Part shown: positions 15,676-23,848 of the stretch, piece after piece | Layout of the letters: every line of letters begins with the position of its first letter | How positions within the stretch are numbered: the stretch's first letter is position 1 | Assembly: GCA_947311835.1 (NCBI GenBank) | Contig: CAMZLV010000055.1 | Coordinates: 1 to 34,257, forward strand | Direction: 5' to 3' | Length of the DNA: 34,257 nt | Origin: an uncultured Lutibacter sp. | GTDB lineage: Bacteria; Bacteroidota; Bacteroidia; Flavobacteriales; Flavobacteriaceae | The notes under the pieces: generated by a model | Databases searched by the model: none | Seen by the model: only the letters and a program-made list of their open reading frames with translations | What the model was told of the DNA's origin: nothing | Translations under genes and position numbers: made by a program

Positions 15676-16629
15676 CTATTTAAAAAAAGAATCTACAAAC
15701 TCTACTTTATTAAACACTTGTAAATCATCAATACCTTCTCCTACTCCAATATATTTTACTGGTATTTGAAATTGATCTGAAATACCAATTACAACTCCAC
15801 CTTTTGCAGTACCATCAAGTTTGGTAACTGCAAGTGATGTTACTTCAGTTGCTTTCGTAAAGTGTTTTGCTTGTTCAAAAGCATTTTGCCCTGTGCTTCC
15901 ATCTAATACCAATAGTACATCGTGTGGCGCATCGTCAACAACTTTTTGCATTACACGTTTTATCTTGGTGAGTTCGTTCATTAGATTTACTTTGTTGTGC
16001 AATCTTCCTGCAGTATCAATAATAATAACATCTGCATTTTGAGAAACTCCAGATTGTAATGTATCAAAAGCCACAGATGCTGGATCTGAGCCCATTTCTT
16101 GGCGTATCATTGGCACATCAACTCTGTCTGCCCAAACTTGTAATTGGTCAATTGCTGCTGCTCTAAATGTGTCCGCAGCACCAAGAACTACCTTTTTACC
16201 ATTCTTTTTAAATTGTGCTGCCAACTTACCAATAGTTGTCGTCTTACCAACTCCGTTTACACCAACAACCATTATTACATACGGTTTTTTATCCGTTGGA
16301 ATGGTAAATTCTGTTTCATTTCCTGCGTTGGTTTCGGCTAATAAACCAGAAATTTCTTCACGTAGTATTTTATTCAACTCAGCTGTTCCCAAGTATTTAT
16401 CTTTAGAAACTCTTGCTTCAATTCGGTCAATAATTTTAAGAGTTGTATCTACTCCAACATCTGACGATACAAGTACTTCTTCAAGGTTATCAAGTACATC
16501 ATCATCTACTTTTGATTTTCCTGCAACTGCTTTTGATAATTTAGAAAAAAACGATGTTTTGGTTTTTTCTAAGCCTTTATCAAGTGTTTCTTTTTTTTCT
16601 TTTGAAAATATTTTTTTAAATAAACTCAT
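15676..16629 (-). CDS. ftsY: Signal recognition particle receptor FtsY
   Basis: This SRP-family GTPase (317 aa) docks ribosome-SRP complexes at the membrane for co-translational insertion. The helical N domain spans about 25-100. G-motifs follow: G-V-N-G-V-G-K-T-T (123-131), [11 protein letters not shown] (153-163), D-T-A-G-R (205-209) and [10 protein letters not shown] (about 268-277). The acidic A domain of E. coli FtsY is missing, replaced by a short Lys-rich start, as in most short FtsY proteins. A promoter element at 16799 and a hairpin in the roughly 165-nt leader precede it. Confidence 0.97.
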   Translation of the reverse strand: MSLFKKIFSKEKKETLDKGLEKTKTSFFSKLSKAVAGKSKVDDDVLDNLEEVLVSSDVGVDTTLKIIDRIEARVSKDKYLGTAELNKILREEISGLLAETNAGNETEFTIPTDKKPYVIMVVGVNGVGKTTTIGKLAAQFKKNGKKVVLGAADTFRAAAIDQLQVWADRVDVPMIRQEMGSDPASVAFDTLQSGVSQNADVIIIDTAGRLHNKVNLMNELTKIKRVMQKVVDDAPHDVLLVLDGSTGQNAFEQAKHFTKATEVTSLAVTKLDGTAKGGVVIGISDQFQIPVKYIGVGEGIDDLQVFNKVEFVDSFFK

Positions 16630-16673
16630 TTATTTTAATTTGATAATTCGTTAATTTTTATAATGTTATCTAT

Positions 16674-16694
16674 ACTATTTTCCTCCTAAATAGT
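16674..16694 (-). promoter_or_regulatory. Leader hairpin displaying AGGAGGA in its loop
   Basis: On the ftsY-sense strand ACTATTT-AGGAGGA-AAATAGT forms a perfect 7-bp stem with a 7-nt loop. The loop is an ideal Shine-Dalgarno sequence, yet no start codon follows it; it lies about 45 nt upstream of the ftsY ATG. Shine-Dalgarno sequences are otherwise not evident in this window. Confidence 0.4.
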
Positions 16695-16798
16695 TAAAAA
16701 AAATAAAGAAAACTAACGAATTAGTATTATCTAATTTTATCGTAATTAAATCAAAAACTGAACCTAATACTTTTTTATGGCATTTTGTCAGTTAGACA

Positions 16799-16806
16799 CA
16801 AAGATA
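16799..16806 (-). promoter_or_regulatory. Bacteroidota -7 promoter element for ftsY
   Basis: On the minus strand TATCTTTG matches TAnnTTTG. Transcription would begin near 16793 and leave a leader of about 165 nt. It lies just past the terminator of the upstream ribosomal-protein operon. Confidence 0.45.
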
Positions 16807-16810
16807 TAAC

Positions 16811-16843
16811 AAAAAAGGCTACTTTAAATAAAAGTAGCCTTTT
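16811..16843 (-). terminator. Terminator of the rpmB-rpmG-DUF4295 operon
   Basis: A 12-bp stem (AAAGGCTACTTT with its complement; 16814-16825 and 16831-16842) is followed on the minus strand by a T-run. It lies 23 bp past the DUF4295 stop and separates that operon from ftsY. Confidence 0.85.
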
Positions 16844-16865
16844 GTAATATTATAAAAAATGAAAT

Positions 16866-17018
16866 TTATTTTTTTGCAAAAAATTCATTCACTTTTGAAG
16901 GATCCATAATTGCTTCAACAAAGATATATGCTCCTGTTTTTGGAGATTTTACCATTTTAATTGCTTTTGCCAATCTTTTTGAACCTGTTTGTAACGATGC
17001 TACTGCTTTCTTTGCCAT
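16866..17018 (-). CDS. DUF4295 small basic protein (50 aa)
   Basis: The frame reads M-A-K-K-A-V-A-S-L-Q-T-G-S-K and ends F-F-A-K-K, 50 aa in all, with ATG at 17018 and TAA at 16866-16868. This matches the short DUF4295 family of Bacteroidota, always found beside the L33 and L28 genes. It is Lys-rich and, by position and composition, probably binds the ribosome. Its function is not established. It starts 7 bp after the rpmG stop. Confidence 0.9.
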   Translation of the reverse strand: MAKKAVASLQTGSKRLAKAIKMVKSPKTGAYIFVEAIMDPSKVNEFFAKK

Positions 17019-17025
17019 GTCCTTA

Positions 17026-17211
17026 TTATTTTATTTCTTTATGAACAGTCATTTTTTTCAAGATTGGGTTGAATTTCTTCACCTCTAATCTATCAGGAGT
17101 GTTCTTTTTATTTTTTGTTGTAATATATCTTGAAGTTCCTGGTTTTCCTGATGCTTTATGCTCAGTACACTCCAAAATTACTTGAATTCTATTTCCTTTG
17201 CTCTTTGCCAT
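17026..17211 (-). CDS. rpmG: 50S ribosomal protein bL33
   Basis: This 61-aa, Lys-rich protein of the large subunit has the L33 core [21 protein letters not shown] and L-E-V-K-K-F-N-P. It has one cysteine only, so it is the zinc-free form without the paired CxxC knuckles. It is the middle gene of the rpmB-rpmG-DUF4295 operon. Confidence 0.97.
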   Translation of the reverse strand: MAKSKGNRIQVILECTEHKASGKPGTSRYITTKNKKNTPDRLEVKKFNPILKKMTVHKEIK

Positions 17212-17237
17212 TTTAGTATACTTTTATTATTCGGAAA

Positions 17238-17477
17238 TTATTTAGTTAAAAATCCTTTTGCTCTTGCTTCTTTAAGCACAGCAGCGATTCCTTTTTTATT
17301 AATATTCTTCAATGCAGCGGTAGAAACTTTTAACTTAATCCACTTATCTTCCTCAGGAATATAAAAACGCTTTGTTATTAAATTAGCGTTAAATTTTCTT
17401 TTGGTTCTATTCAATGCGTGAGAAACATTATTTCCTACCATTGCTTTTTTACCTGTAAGTTCACAAACTCTAGACAT
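17238..17477 (-). CDS. rpmB: 50S ribosomal protein bL28
   Basis: The 79-aa large-subunit protein begins M-S-R-V-C-E-L-T-G-K, then G-N-N-V-S-H-A-L-N-R-T-K-R-K-F, which is the L28 signature. It is the first gene of the operon, with a well-formed promoter at 17515-17545 giving a leader of about 30 nt. Confidence 0.97.
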   Translation of the reverse strand: MSRVCELTGKKAMVGNNVSHALNRTKRKFNANLITKRFYIPEEDKWIKLKVSTAALKNINKKGIAAVLKEARAKGFLTK

Positions 17478-17514
17478 TTCTATACAGTTTTTATTATTAT
17501 CTCAAATCGAGGTG

Positions 17515-17545
17515 CAAAAATAGAAATTATTTATAGAACTGACAA
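17515..17545 (-). promoter_or_regulatory. Full Bacteroidota promoter for the rpmB operon
   Basis: On the minus strand TTG (17543-17545) is followed by exactly 20 bp and TATTTTTG (17515-17522). Both halves and the spacing match the known -33/-7 pattern. Confidence 0.75.
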
Positions 17546-17552
17546 GTCAAAT

Positions 17553-18800
17553 CTAACTATTTTTTATAATTTCTTTTTGAAGCATTTCTAAAGCCTTGTT
17601 TGAGGCTCTTTGAATTACTTTTTCTCGTGGTTGTCCAAAATTAAATTCCTCAACCAAAACTGCTCTTGGAGAGGCAATTGCAATAAACACAACTCCTACT
17701 GTCTTGTCTGTTTTAGCAGTAGTTGGACCTGCATTTCCAGTAACAGCAATAGAAAAATCTGTTTTAAATTTTTGTTGAACACCTATTGCCATCTCATGAG
17801 CAACTTGAGCACTTACTACACTATTTTGTTTTATTGTCTTTTCGAGAACTTGTAATTCATCTATTTTTATGCGTGTAGCATATGAAACTACAGAGCCTAC
17901 AAAATAAGATGACGCTCCTGCTATTGAGGTTATTTTTTGTGCTACTGCTCCTCCTGTACAACTTTCTGCAGTAGAAAGTGTATATTTTCTATCTTTTAAT
18001 AACTTTCCTATTGATTTTTCAATGGTTTCTTCTTCTCCTACTCCTGTTATTATATCTCCAATTAAATCATATAGTAATTTGATGTTTTTATCTAAAGATG
18101 TTTCTAATTTATTTTTATCAAATCCTTTTGCGCTTAATCGTAAGCGTAAGGCTCCGTATGAAGGTAAATAAGCCAATTTTATATAATTAGGCAAAGCGTT
18201 TTCCCATTTCTCTATACGTTCTGCAACCATACTTTCACCCATTCCGTAAGTCATCACAGTTTTATGAATGATATGAGGTAAAGTAAATTTATCTTGAATC
18301 TTGGGCAAAACTTCATTTAGCATCAATCCTTTCATTTCATTTGGAACTCCAGGCATTGATACAATTATTTTTTCATTTTGTTCAAACCACATTCCTGGAG
18401 CAGTTCCAAGTTTGTTTTTTAATGGAGTACATTTTGTAGGTATGAGTGCTTGCTGTTTATTAATATCGGTAAAAGGATAATTAATTTTTTGAAATAATTG
18501 TTTGATATGATCAACTATTTCTTCATCTAAAACTAATGTATCATTAAAATAAGAAGTAATGGTTCTTTTGGTAATATCATCTTTTGTTGGCCCTAAGCCT
18601 CCTGTAAGAAGAATGATATCAACTCTAGATTCTGCTTCTTTTAGCGCATTTAATATATGGTTTTCATCATCTTGAATGGATGTGATTTGATAAACTGAAA
18701 CGCCTATTTTGTTTAGTTCTTCAGCAATCCATTTAGAATTTGTATCGGTTATTTGTCCTATTAAAATTTCGTCACCTATAGTTATAATTTCTGCGTTCAT
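17553..18800 (-). CDS. cinA: CinA-family nicotinamide-nucleotide amidase
   Basis: The 415-aa protein has the N-terminal MoCF-biosynthesis-like domain (T-G-G-L-G-P-T-K-D-D at 66-75, M-P-G-V-P-N-E-M at 149-156). The C-terminal PncC amidase domain contains A-E-S-C-T-G-G at 278-284. The amidase converts NMN to nicotinate mononucleotide in pyridine-nucleotide recycling; the N-terminal domain acts in some species as an ADP-ribose pyrophosphatase. ATG 18800 gives the canonical start M-x-A-E-I-I-T-I-G-D-E-I-L. The promoter at 18805-18834 is so close that the mRNA may be leaderless. Confidence 0.95.
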   Translation of the reverse strand: MNAEIITIGDEILIGQITDTNSKWIAEELNKIGVSVYQITSIQDDENHILNALKEAESRVDIILLTGGLGPTKDDITKRTITSYFNDTLVLDEEIVDHIKQLFQKINYPFTDINKQQALIPTKCTPLKNKLGTAPGMWFEQNEKIIVSMPGVPNEMKGLMLNEVLPKIQDKFTLPHIIHKTVMTYGMGESMVAERIEKWENALPNYIKLAYLPSYGALRLRLSAKGFDKNKLETSLDKNIKLLYDLIGDIITGVGEEETIEKSIGKLLKDRKYTLSTAESCTGGAVAQKITSIAGASSYFVGSVVSYATRIKIDELQVLEKTIKQNSVVSAQVAHEMAIGVQQKFKTDFSIAVTGNAGPTTAKTDKTVGVVFIAIASPRAVLVEEFNFGQPREKVIQRASNKALEMLQKEIIKNS

Positions 18801-18804
18801 AAGG

Positions 18805-18834
18805 CAAATGTAAGTCCATATGTGCTAATAACAA
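18805..18834 (-). promoter_or_regulatory. Full Bacteroidota promoter abutting cinA
   Basis: On the minus strand TTG (18832-18834, within TTTG) is followed by 19 bp and TACATTTG (18805-18812). The last base of the -7 element is only 4 bp from the cinA ATG. Confidence 0.7.
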
Positions 18835-18869
18835 AGTTTTTATAGTTTCATAATATTAAACAACTCATT

Positions 18870-19397
18870 TTATTTTTTTATAAATATCGTAGTATAATAA
18901 TAACTACCTCTTTCATTTTTTTCTATTGATAATCCAATATGAGTAATTTGGGAATTTTCAATGTTATTTTTATGCCCTTCACTATTTAACCATCCTTCCA
19001 TCACTTCGTGTTCAGAACGATAACCAAAAGCAACATTTTCAAGCACCAATTTTGCTCCTTGGTTAATTAATTTTGAACTTCTAGTTTCAAAATTATCATG
19101 ATTCATTTGCTTGTTATCAATCATATAAAAATTATGATCCATTGCATAGGTAGAAGCCGTATCTATAATCGTTAATGTTTGTAAATTATTTGCTTCTCTA
19201 TATGTATTTATAGAATTAAATACAGCTGTCTCTATAGACGTATAAGTTGTTTTTAATTCCATTTGTTCAGCAAAGGAACTTGTATCAATATAATTATCTT
19301 CATCTGAACATGAGATTGATAAAAGCGTAAGTGCTATTAAAGTTAATTTTAAAAAATAGTGTGTAATTCTTCTGTTTGTTGGGGTTACTCTTTTCAT
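18870..19397 (-). CDS. CAP/SCP-domain lipoprotein
   Basis: The 175-aa protein has a lipoprotein signal peptide with lipobox S-I-S-C30. A CAP (cysteine-rich secretory/PR-1-like) domain follows from about residue 55, with N-x-Y-R-E-A-N-N at its start, the His in M-N-H-D-N-F, E-N-V-A-F-G, and G-W-L-N-S-E-G-H-K-N-N-I. These are the conserved positions of bacterial CAP proteins. The domain's activity in bacteria is mostly unknown. It should sit on the outer membrane or in the periplasm. It is divergent from the TPR regulator across 300 bp. Confidence 0.88.
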   Translation of the reverse strand: MKRVTPTNRRITHYFLKLTLIALTLLSISCSDEDNYIDTSSFAEQMELKTTYTSIETAVFNSINTYREANNLQTLTIIDTASTYAMDHNFYMIDNKQMNHDNFETRSSKLINQGAKLVLENVAFGYRSEHEVMEGWLNSEGHKNNIENSQITHIGLSIEKNERGSYYYTTIFIKK

Positions 19398-19506
19398 AAT
19401 AATTGTTTTGTTGTGGTTGTTATTTAAAGCAAATAAACAATCGATTGCTTCACAAAAAAGAGTATGTAGTATAAATGAAGTGGTTTTTTCGTCTATTATA
19501 GTGTAT

Positions 19507-19516
19507 TTGTATACAA
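19507..19516. promoter_or_regulatory. Palindrome TTGTATACAA (possible operator)
   Basis: A perfect 10-bp palindrome lies in the 300-bp divergent region between the CAP lipoprotein and the TPR regulator, centred about 60 bp upstream of the predicted start for the regulator. No factor can be assigned. Confidence 0.3.
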
Positions 19517-19538
19517 CACTTTATAAATTAAAAGTATT

Positions 19539-19567
19539 TTGTTTTGCGGAATTTTAGTTTATATTTG
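19539..19567 (+). promoter_or_regulatory. Bacteroidota promoter for the TPR regulator
   Basis: TTG (19539-19541), 18 bp, then TATATTTG (19560-19567). The -7 is exact and the spacing is one base short of usual. It predicts a leader of about 125 nt; TACAACT and AGTTGTA in the leader can pair with each other. Confidence 0.5.
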
Positions 19568-19697
19568 CATTTTATATATAAAACACAACCGTTTGTTGTA
19601 TAAAAAAAGAAATACAACTTAATTCTATTATTATGTGACAGATAATACAATGAAGTAGTTGTAATAAAAAAATTGCTATAAATAAAAATTGCTTTTC

Positions 19698-21323
19698 ATG
19701 AAAAATCCCTTAATAAAATTAGTTTTAATTTTATTTTTAACATCATTGAGTTCTTACAGTTATAAAAACCCAAATAGTGTAACAAATAGAACTCTTAAAA
19801 ATAAGATAATAACTTTTTCAATAAAAAATACAGAATTAAAAATACGCTATCAAAGAAATAAGAATTCGCCTATTACTGCAACCAATTTAAATGAGATGAT
19901 TGAGATTGCATTTTATGCTATTCAAGTATTAGACGAACACTCTATAGGTGAGCGCGTTTTAAAATACTTAAAATTAAATAACAAAGAGATAAGAGTTCCT
20001 TATTACAAAGGGCTGGTAAAAACATTAGAAGGGTATTTCTTTTTTATAAATAAAAACTATTTAATAAGTAAACAATATTTTAAAGAAGCCTTGGTCTATT
20101 TTTCAGAAATAAACAACAAAGAATTGATGGCTTTATGTTATGATAGTCTTGCCACAACTGAAAGAATATTAAAAAACAAAATCCTTTCATTAGAATATGC
20201 AAATAAAGCTTTAAATTTATTTATTGAAATTGAAAATTATGAAAATGCCATAGATTTATTTTTTAATCAAAGTGTACGCTATGGAAAACTTGAAAAGTGG
20301 GCCGAATCAAAAGAAAACGCTACTAAAGCGATTTATTATATAAATCTGTATGATGTAAAGCAGCAACGCTTAAAATATTTATATAATAAAATTGCTTTAT
20401 GTAATATCAAATTAAACAAAACAGACAGCGTAATACCTTATATTCATAAGGCTTTACAGCATACAAATAAAAAATACATCGGTAGCGCACTGAGACGAAT
20501 ATATTACAATTATGCACTTTATTATGAATTGATTGATAAAAAGGATTCTGCAATTTTTTACCATAAAAAAACTTTTGACCATTTTTTAGCTGAAATTAGA
20601 TATAGTAATGATAAAACAAGTGAATTTCAAAGAAACCAGTATTTATTGAATCAAGAAATTACAAAAAAAAACCAAGAAATCATAAAAAAAAATAATCATG
20701 TTTTTTTGGTTACTGTGTTTTTTTTATTTATTAGTTTATTAAGCATTATTATACTTTATAAATTAACTAAAAAATTAAAAAATAATATATCTAAAAGAAA
20801 AGAACTCACCCATAAACTCAAAGATTCAATAAAACAAATAAACAAAAGCAATCTAAAACTATCAGAACAAAATAATGAAATTTCTACATTGCTAAACGTT
20901 AACCAAAACACTTTGTTTTCGAAGGCTCTACGGATATCTACTTATAACGATGCTATTCAAAATTTAGCAAAAAAAATTGACACTTTTATAAATACTAATG
21001 AAGAAATAAAACATTCTGATTTGTTTCAAATTGAAAAAACGTTAAATTCTTTAATAGATGAAAAAGATATTTGGGAAGATTTTAAAATTCAGTTTGAAAA
21101 TGTACGCAAAGGTTTTTTTGAAAATTTAAAAGATCGTACACCTAAACTAACTGTAAATGATTTAAAGCATTGCGCTTATGTCGCTACAAAACTATCTACC
21201 AAAGAGGTTTCTAACTTAATAAACGCATCGCCAAGAAGTGTTGAAACATCACGATATAGAATTAAGAAAAAAATTGGACTTTCTAAAGAACAAAGTCTAT
21301 ATGATTATTTAAACTCTGTTTAA
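19698..21323 (+). CDS. Membrane-anchored TPR regulator with C-terminal LuxR-type HTH
   Basis: This 541-aa protein starts with a signal peptide or anchor (residues 1-20). A helical, TPR-like sensor region occupies about 60-300 (for example A-L-N-L-F-I-E-I-E-N-Y-E-N-A and N-Y-A-L-Y-Y-E). One membrane span is at 335-354 and a coiled coil at about 356-400. A helix-turn-helix at about 483-541 reads L-T-V-N-D-L-K...L-S-T-K-E-V-S-N-L-I-N-A-S-P-R-S-V-E-T-S-R-Y-R-I-K-K-K-I-G-L in outline, the LuxR/GerE pattern. The layout places TPRs outside and the DNA-binding part in the cytoplasm, a one-protein signal path common in Bacteroidota. I chose ATG 19698 rather than TTG 19689. The ligand and target genes are unknown. 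Confidence 0.85.
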   Translation: MKNPLIKLVLILFLTSLSSYSYKNPNSVTNRTLKNKIITFSIKNTELKIRYQRNKNSPITATNLNEMIEIAFYAIQVLDEHSIGERVLKYLKLNNKEIRVPYYKGLVKTLEGYFFFINKNYLISKQYFKEALVYFSEINNKELMALCYDSLATTERILKNKILSLEYANKALNLFIEIENYENAIDLFFNQSVRYGKLEKWAESKENATKAIYYINLYDVKQQRLKYLYNKIALCNIKLNKTDSVIPYIHKALQHTNKKYIGSALRRIYYNYALYYELIDKKDSAIFYHKKTFDHFLAEIRYSNDKTSEFQRNQYLLNQEITKKNQEIIKKNNHVFLVTVFFLFISLLSIIILYKLTKKLKNNISKRKELTHKLKDSIKQINKSNLKLSEQNNEISTLLNVNQNTLFSKALRISTYNDAIQNLAKKIDTFINTNEEIKHSDLFQIEKTLNSLIDEKDIWEDFKIQFENVRKGFFENLKDRTPKLTVNDLKHCAYVATKLSTKEVSNLINASPRSVETSRYRIKKKIGLSKEQSLYDYLNSV

Positions 21324-21432
21324 AAACACTCAACTATTTTTATAAAAATGCTTACAGCATTAACTTCTAACAAAAAGACATGTATATACGGGAAAGTAAG
21401 TAATCTTTTAAACTTTATACGCTCACCAAAAA

Positions 21433-21466
21433 AGGCTGTATGAAAAATATTTCAAACAGCCTCTTT
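21433..21466. terminator. Bidirectional terminator between TPR regulator and response regulator
   Basis: AGGCTGTATGAAA (21433-21445) pairs with TTTCAAACAGCCT (21450-21462) with one mismatch, flanked by A- and T-runs. It ends both convergent transcripts. Its GGCTGT/ACAGCC core is shared with the two long inverted-repeat elements. Confidence 0.75.
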
Positions 21467-21483
21467 ATAATATTGTTATCTAT

Positions 21484-22182
21484 TTAATTTGCCAACAATC
21501 TAAACCCTTCTCCGTGAATATTAACTATTTCAACTTTTTCGTCTTTCTTTAAATACTTTCTAAGTTTAGCGATATAAACGTCCATACTACGAGAGGTAAA
21601 ATAATTGTCATCTCTCCAAATTTTAGTCAATGCTAATTCTCTTGGCATCAAATCGTTTTTATGTTGCGCTAACATCTTTAACAATTTATTTTCTTTTGGC
21701 GATAACTTAATTGACGGTTCATTTTCAAATGTTAAATGACGAAGTTTTGAGTTTAAGTGAAATTTTCCTATAGTATATTCAAACACTTCTTCTTCTGTAG
21801 ATACATTAGCGTTTTTACGCTGTAAAATGGCTTTAATTTTATGCAATAGCACTTCCGAATCAAAGGGTTTATTAAGATAATCATCCGCTCCTGCTTGATA
21901 CCCTTTTAATACATCTTCTTTCATCGTTTTAGCAGTTAAGAAAATTATCGGCACTTCAGTATTAGTAATTCGTATATCTTTTGCTAACGTAAAACCATCT
22001 TTACGAGGCATCATTACATCTAAAATACACATATCAAAATCGTGATTTTTAAACATAATAAGCCCTTCTAAACCATCTTTTGTAAGTGTAACGTCATAAT
22101 CATTTAATGTTAGATAATCTTTTAAAACTGTTCCAAAATTTGGATCATCTTCAACTAATAAAATTCTTGTATTTCTCATCAT
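21484..22182 (-). CDS. OmpR/PhoB-type response regulator
   Basis: The 232-aa protein has a receiver domain with the acidic pair E11-D12, phosphoacceptor D55 in I-L-D-V-M-M-P, T83 and K105. A winged-helix DNA-binding domain follows at about 135-232, ending with the G-E-G-F-R-L loop. It lies 9 bp downstream of a histidine kinase and is its evident partner. By order (kinase first, then regulator) and layout it resembles the RprX/RprY type of Bacteroidota, but this is not certain. Two adjacent ATGs (22182, 22179) are equally possible starts. Confidence 0.92.
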   Translation of the reverse strand: MMRNTRILLVEDDPNFGTVLKDYLTLNDYDVTLTKDGLEGLIMFKNHDFDMCILDVMMPRKDGFTLAKDIRITNTEVPIIFLTAKTMKEDVLKGYQAGADDYLNKPFDSEVLLHKIKAILQRKNANVSTEEEVFEYTIGKFHLNSKLRHLTFENEPSIKLSPKENKLLKMLAQHKNDLMPRELALTKIWRDDNYFTSRSMDVYIAKLRKYLKKDEKVEIVNIHGEGFRLLAN

Positions 22183-22191
22183 TTATTTTTT

Positions 22192-23757
22192 TTATATCAA
22201 CGGTAGTTTAACTATAAAAGTACTTCCTTTTCCTTTTTCACTTTCTACAAAAACTACTCCTTGATGAATTTCTACTATTTTTTTAACGTATGCCAATCCT
22301 AATCCATGACCTTTAACGTTGTGTATATTTCCTGTTTCTTCTCTATAAAATTTCTTAAAAATATTCTTTTGAACATTTTTGGTCATCCCTACTCCTTTAT
22401 CTGAAATATTCAATATAACACTTTTTTCCGTATTTTCAGTTAAAATAGTTATTTCTGGCGCTTCATTTGAATATTTTATGGCATTGTCTAGCATATTTAC
22501 TATTACATTTGTCATATGAAACTCGTTTGCTAAAATTTCAGATAAATTTGCGTTTAAATTAACAGTAACTTTTCCGTTTTTACTTTTTACTAATAATTCT
22601 ATATGTGTAATTGCCTCTTCTATCAGTTCATGTAAATCGTGCTTTTCTTTACTTACATCTAACTGGTTTTTTTCTAATTTAGATATTCGCAACACATTTT
22701 CTACTTGCGCATGCATCCGTTTATTTTCATCACGTATCATCTTAACATAGCGCAACACTTTATCTTTACTATCAATTATTTTTGGGTTTTTAATCGCATC
22801 TAAAGCCAGATTAATGGTAGCGATAGGCGTTTTAAACTCATGCGTCATATTGTTAATAAAATCCGTTTTTATTGCAGCTATTTGGCGTTGTTTTTTCATT
22901 TGAAAAAGCGAACTGATAAACGCTATGATAATAATTAAAATAAATAAAGCCGACAAACCTAACAACTTACCTACAGTTGCTAATAAGTAATTTTTTTTAT
23001 TAGGAAAACTAACATATAATTGATAATCACTATGCCCTTCATTATCTACAAATAGTGGCACCATATACGTTTTATCATTATCGCGTTTAAAATAACTCGA
23101 CTTTAACTTTGTAGCAAATTCATTATTATACACACCATATTTAAACTCCGTATTAATACCTCTTTGCGCTAATTCTCTATTGAGATTTAATGTAATTTCC
23201 TGATTGCTTATGCGTTGCAGTATTGGTCTTCTAGAAAATATTACTTGAGATTGATTGTTAAGTAATATTTTTTCTATTTTATTTAATCGTTTATGTTTTA
23301 CAAAACGTTCTGTAGGTGTTATCAATTTTATATCACCTTCAGAAACTACATTTTTTATAACAGTTACTTTTTCTTTGCTAAAAATTTTTTTAAAATTGAT
23401 AGTATCATTTTCAAAGAACGTTGTAGGAAATTTATAATTTTCTTCCAATATGGTTTGCGCATATTCAAAGGTTTCCTGCTTGGTTGTGTCTATTTGTTGA
23501 TAAAAAAAGTTTTTAAGTTCAGATTCTGTAATTGTTTCTCTGTTTTCGCTAAATCGTGATAATTTTTGATAAAAATCATCTAATTCGCGTTCACTAATAT
23601 TGTCAGATACTTTTAGCAATGCAGCATTAACATCACTTTTAAATTGATTATCGGCCATTTCAACAGAGTTTTTAATCCAAAAAACCTGTACTGCAATGAT
23701 TCCTACTAAGGAAATACTCATTAATAAAATGATGAGTATAAAAACCTTTTTATTCAT
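22192..23757 (-). CDS. Sensor histidine kinase
   Basis: The 521-aa inner-membrane kinase has spans at about 5-27 and 262-285 framing a roughly 230-residue periplasmic sensor domain. The H-box is H306-E-F-K-T-P, the N-box N-M-L-D-N-A-I-K-Y-S at 421-430, then D-K-G-V-G-M (453-458) and G-H-G-L-G-L (483-488). There is no HAMP domain that I can see. The periplasmic domain shows no known fold by eye, so the signal is unknown. It follows coaE after 91 bp that contain a direct repeat of ATTTAACAA. Confidence 0.93.
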   Translation of the reverse strand: MNKKVFILIILLMSISLVGIIAVQVFWIKNSVEMADNQFKSDVNAALLKVSDNISERELDDFYQKLSRFSENRETITESELKNFFYQQIDTTKQETFEYAQTILEENYKFPTTFFENDTINFKKIFSKEKVTVIKNVVSEGDIKLITPTERFVKHKRLNKIEKILLNNQSQVIFSRRPILQRISNQEITLNLNRELAQRGINTEFKYGVYNNEFATKLKSSYFKRDNDKTYMVPLFVDNEGHSDYQLYVSFPNKKNYLLATVGKLLGLSALFILIIIIAFISSLFQMKKQRQIAAIKTDFINNMTHEFKTPIATINLALDAIKNPKIIDSKDKVLRYVKMIRDENKRMHAQVENVLRISKLEKNQLDVSKEKHDLHELIEEAITHIELLVKSKNGKVTVNLNANLSEILANEFHMTNVIVNMLDNAIKYSNEAPEITILTENTEKSVILNISDKGVGMTKNVQKNIFKKFYREETGNIHNVKGHGLGLAYVKKIVEIHQGVVFVESEKGKGSTFIVKLPLI

Positions 23758-23806
23758 TCCACAAAATTAACGGTTTATTTAGAAACAAATTAAACTATCT
23801 GTTACT

Positions 23807-23835
23807 ATTTAACAAAAACACTGAAGATTTAACAA
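23807..23835 (-). promoter_or_regulatory. Direct repeat ATTTAACAA x2, 20-bp period, upstream of the kinase
   Basis: ATTTAACAA occurs at 23807-23815 and 23827-23835, 20 bp apart or about two helical turns, 50-78 bp upstream of the histidine-kinase ATG. OmpR-family regulators bind direct repeats, so autoregulation is possible. It is not shown. Confidence 0.3.
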
Positions 23836-23848
23836 TTATTTAAGGAAA

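Noticed and set aside
16169..16654. 161-codon open frame on the plus strand opposite ftsY
   Set aside because: It is the antisense shadow of a firmly identified GTPase gene; its product is low-complexity Ser/Phe/Leu-rich with no motif.
16776..16795. TGGCATTTTGTCAG as a second sigma-54 site
   Set aside because: The -12 half (TTGC) is absent at the required spacing and the strand is opposite to ftsY.
23762..23769. TAATTTTG as a promoter for the histidine kinase
   Set aside because: It matches the -7 pattern but ends 5 bp from the ATG and its best TTG is 16 bp away, so it is weaker than the cinA case.
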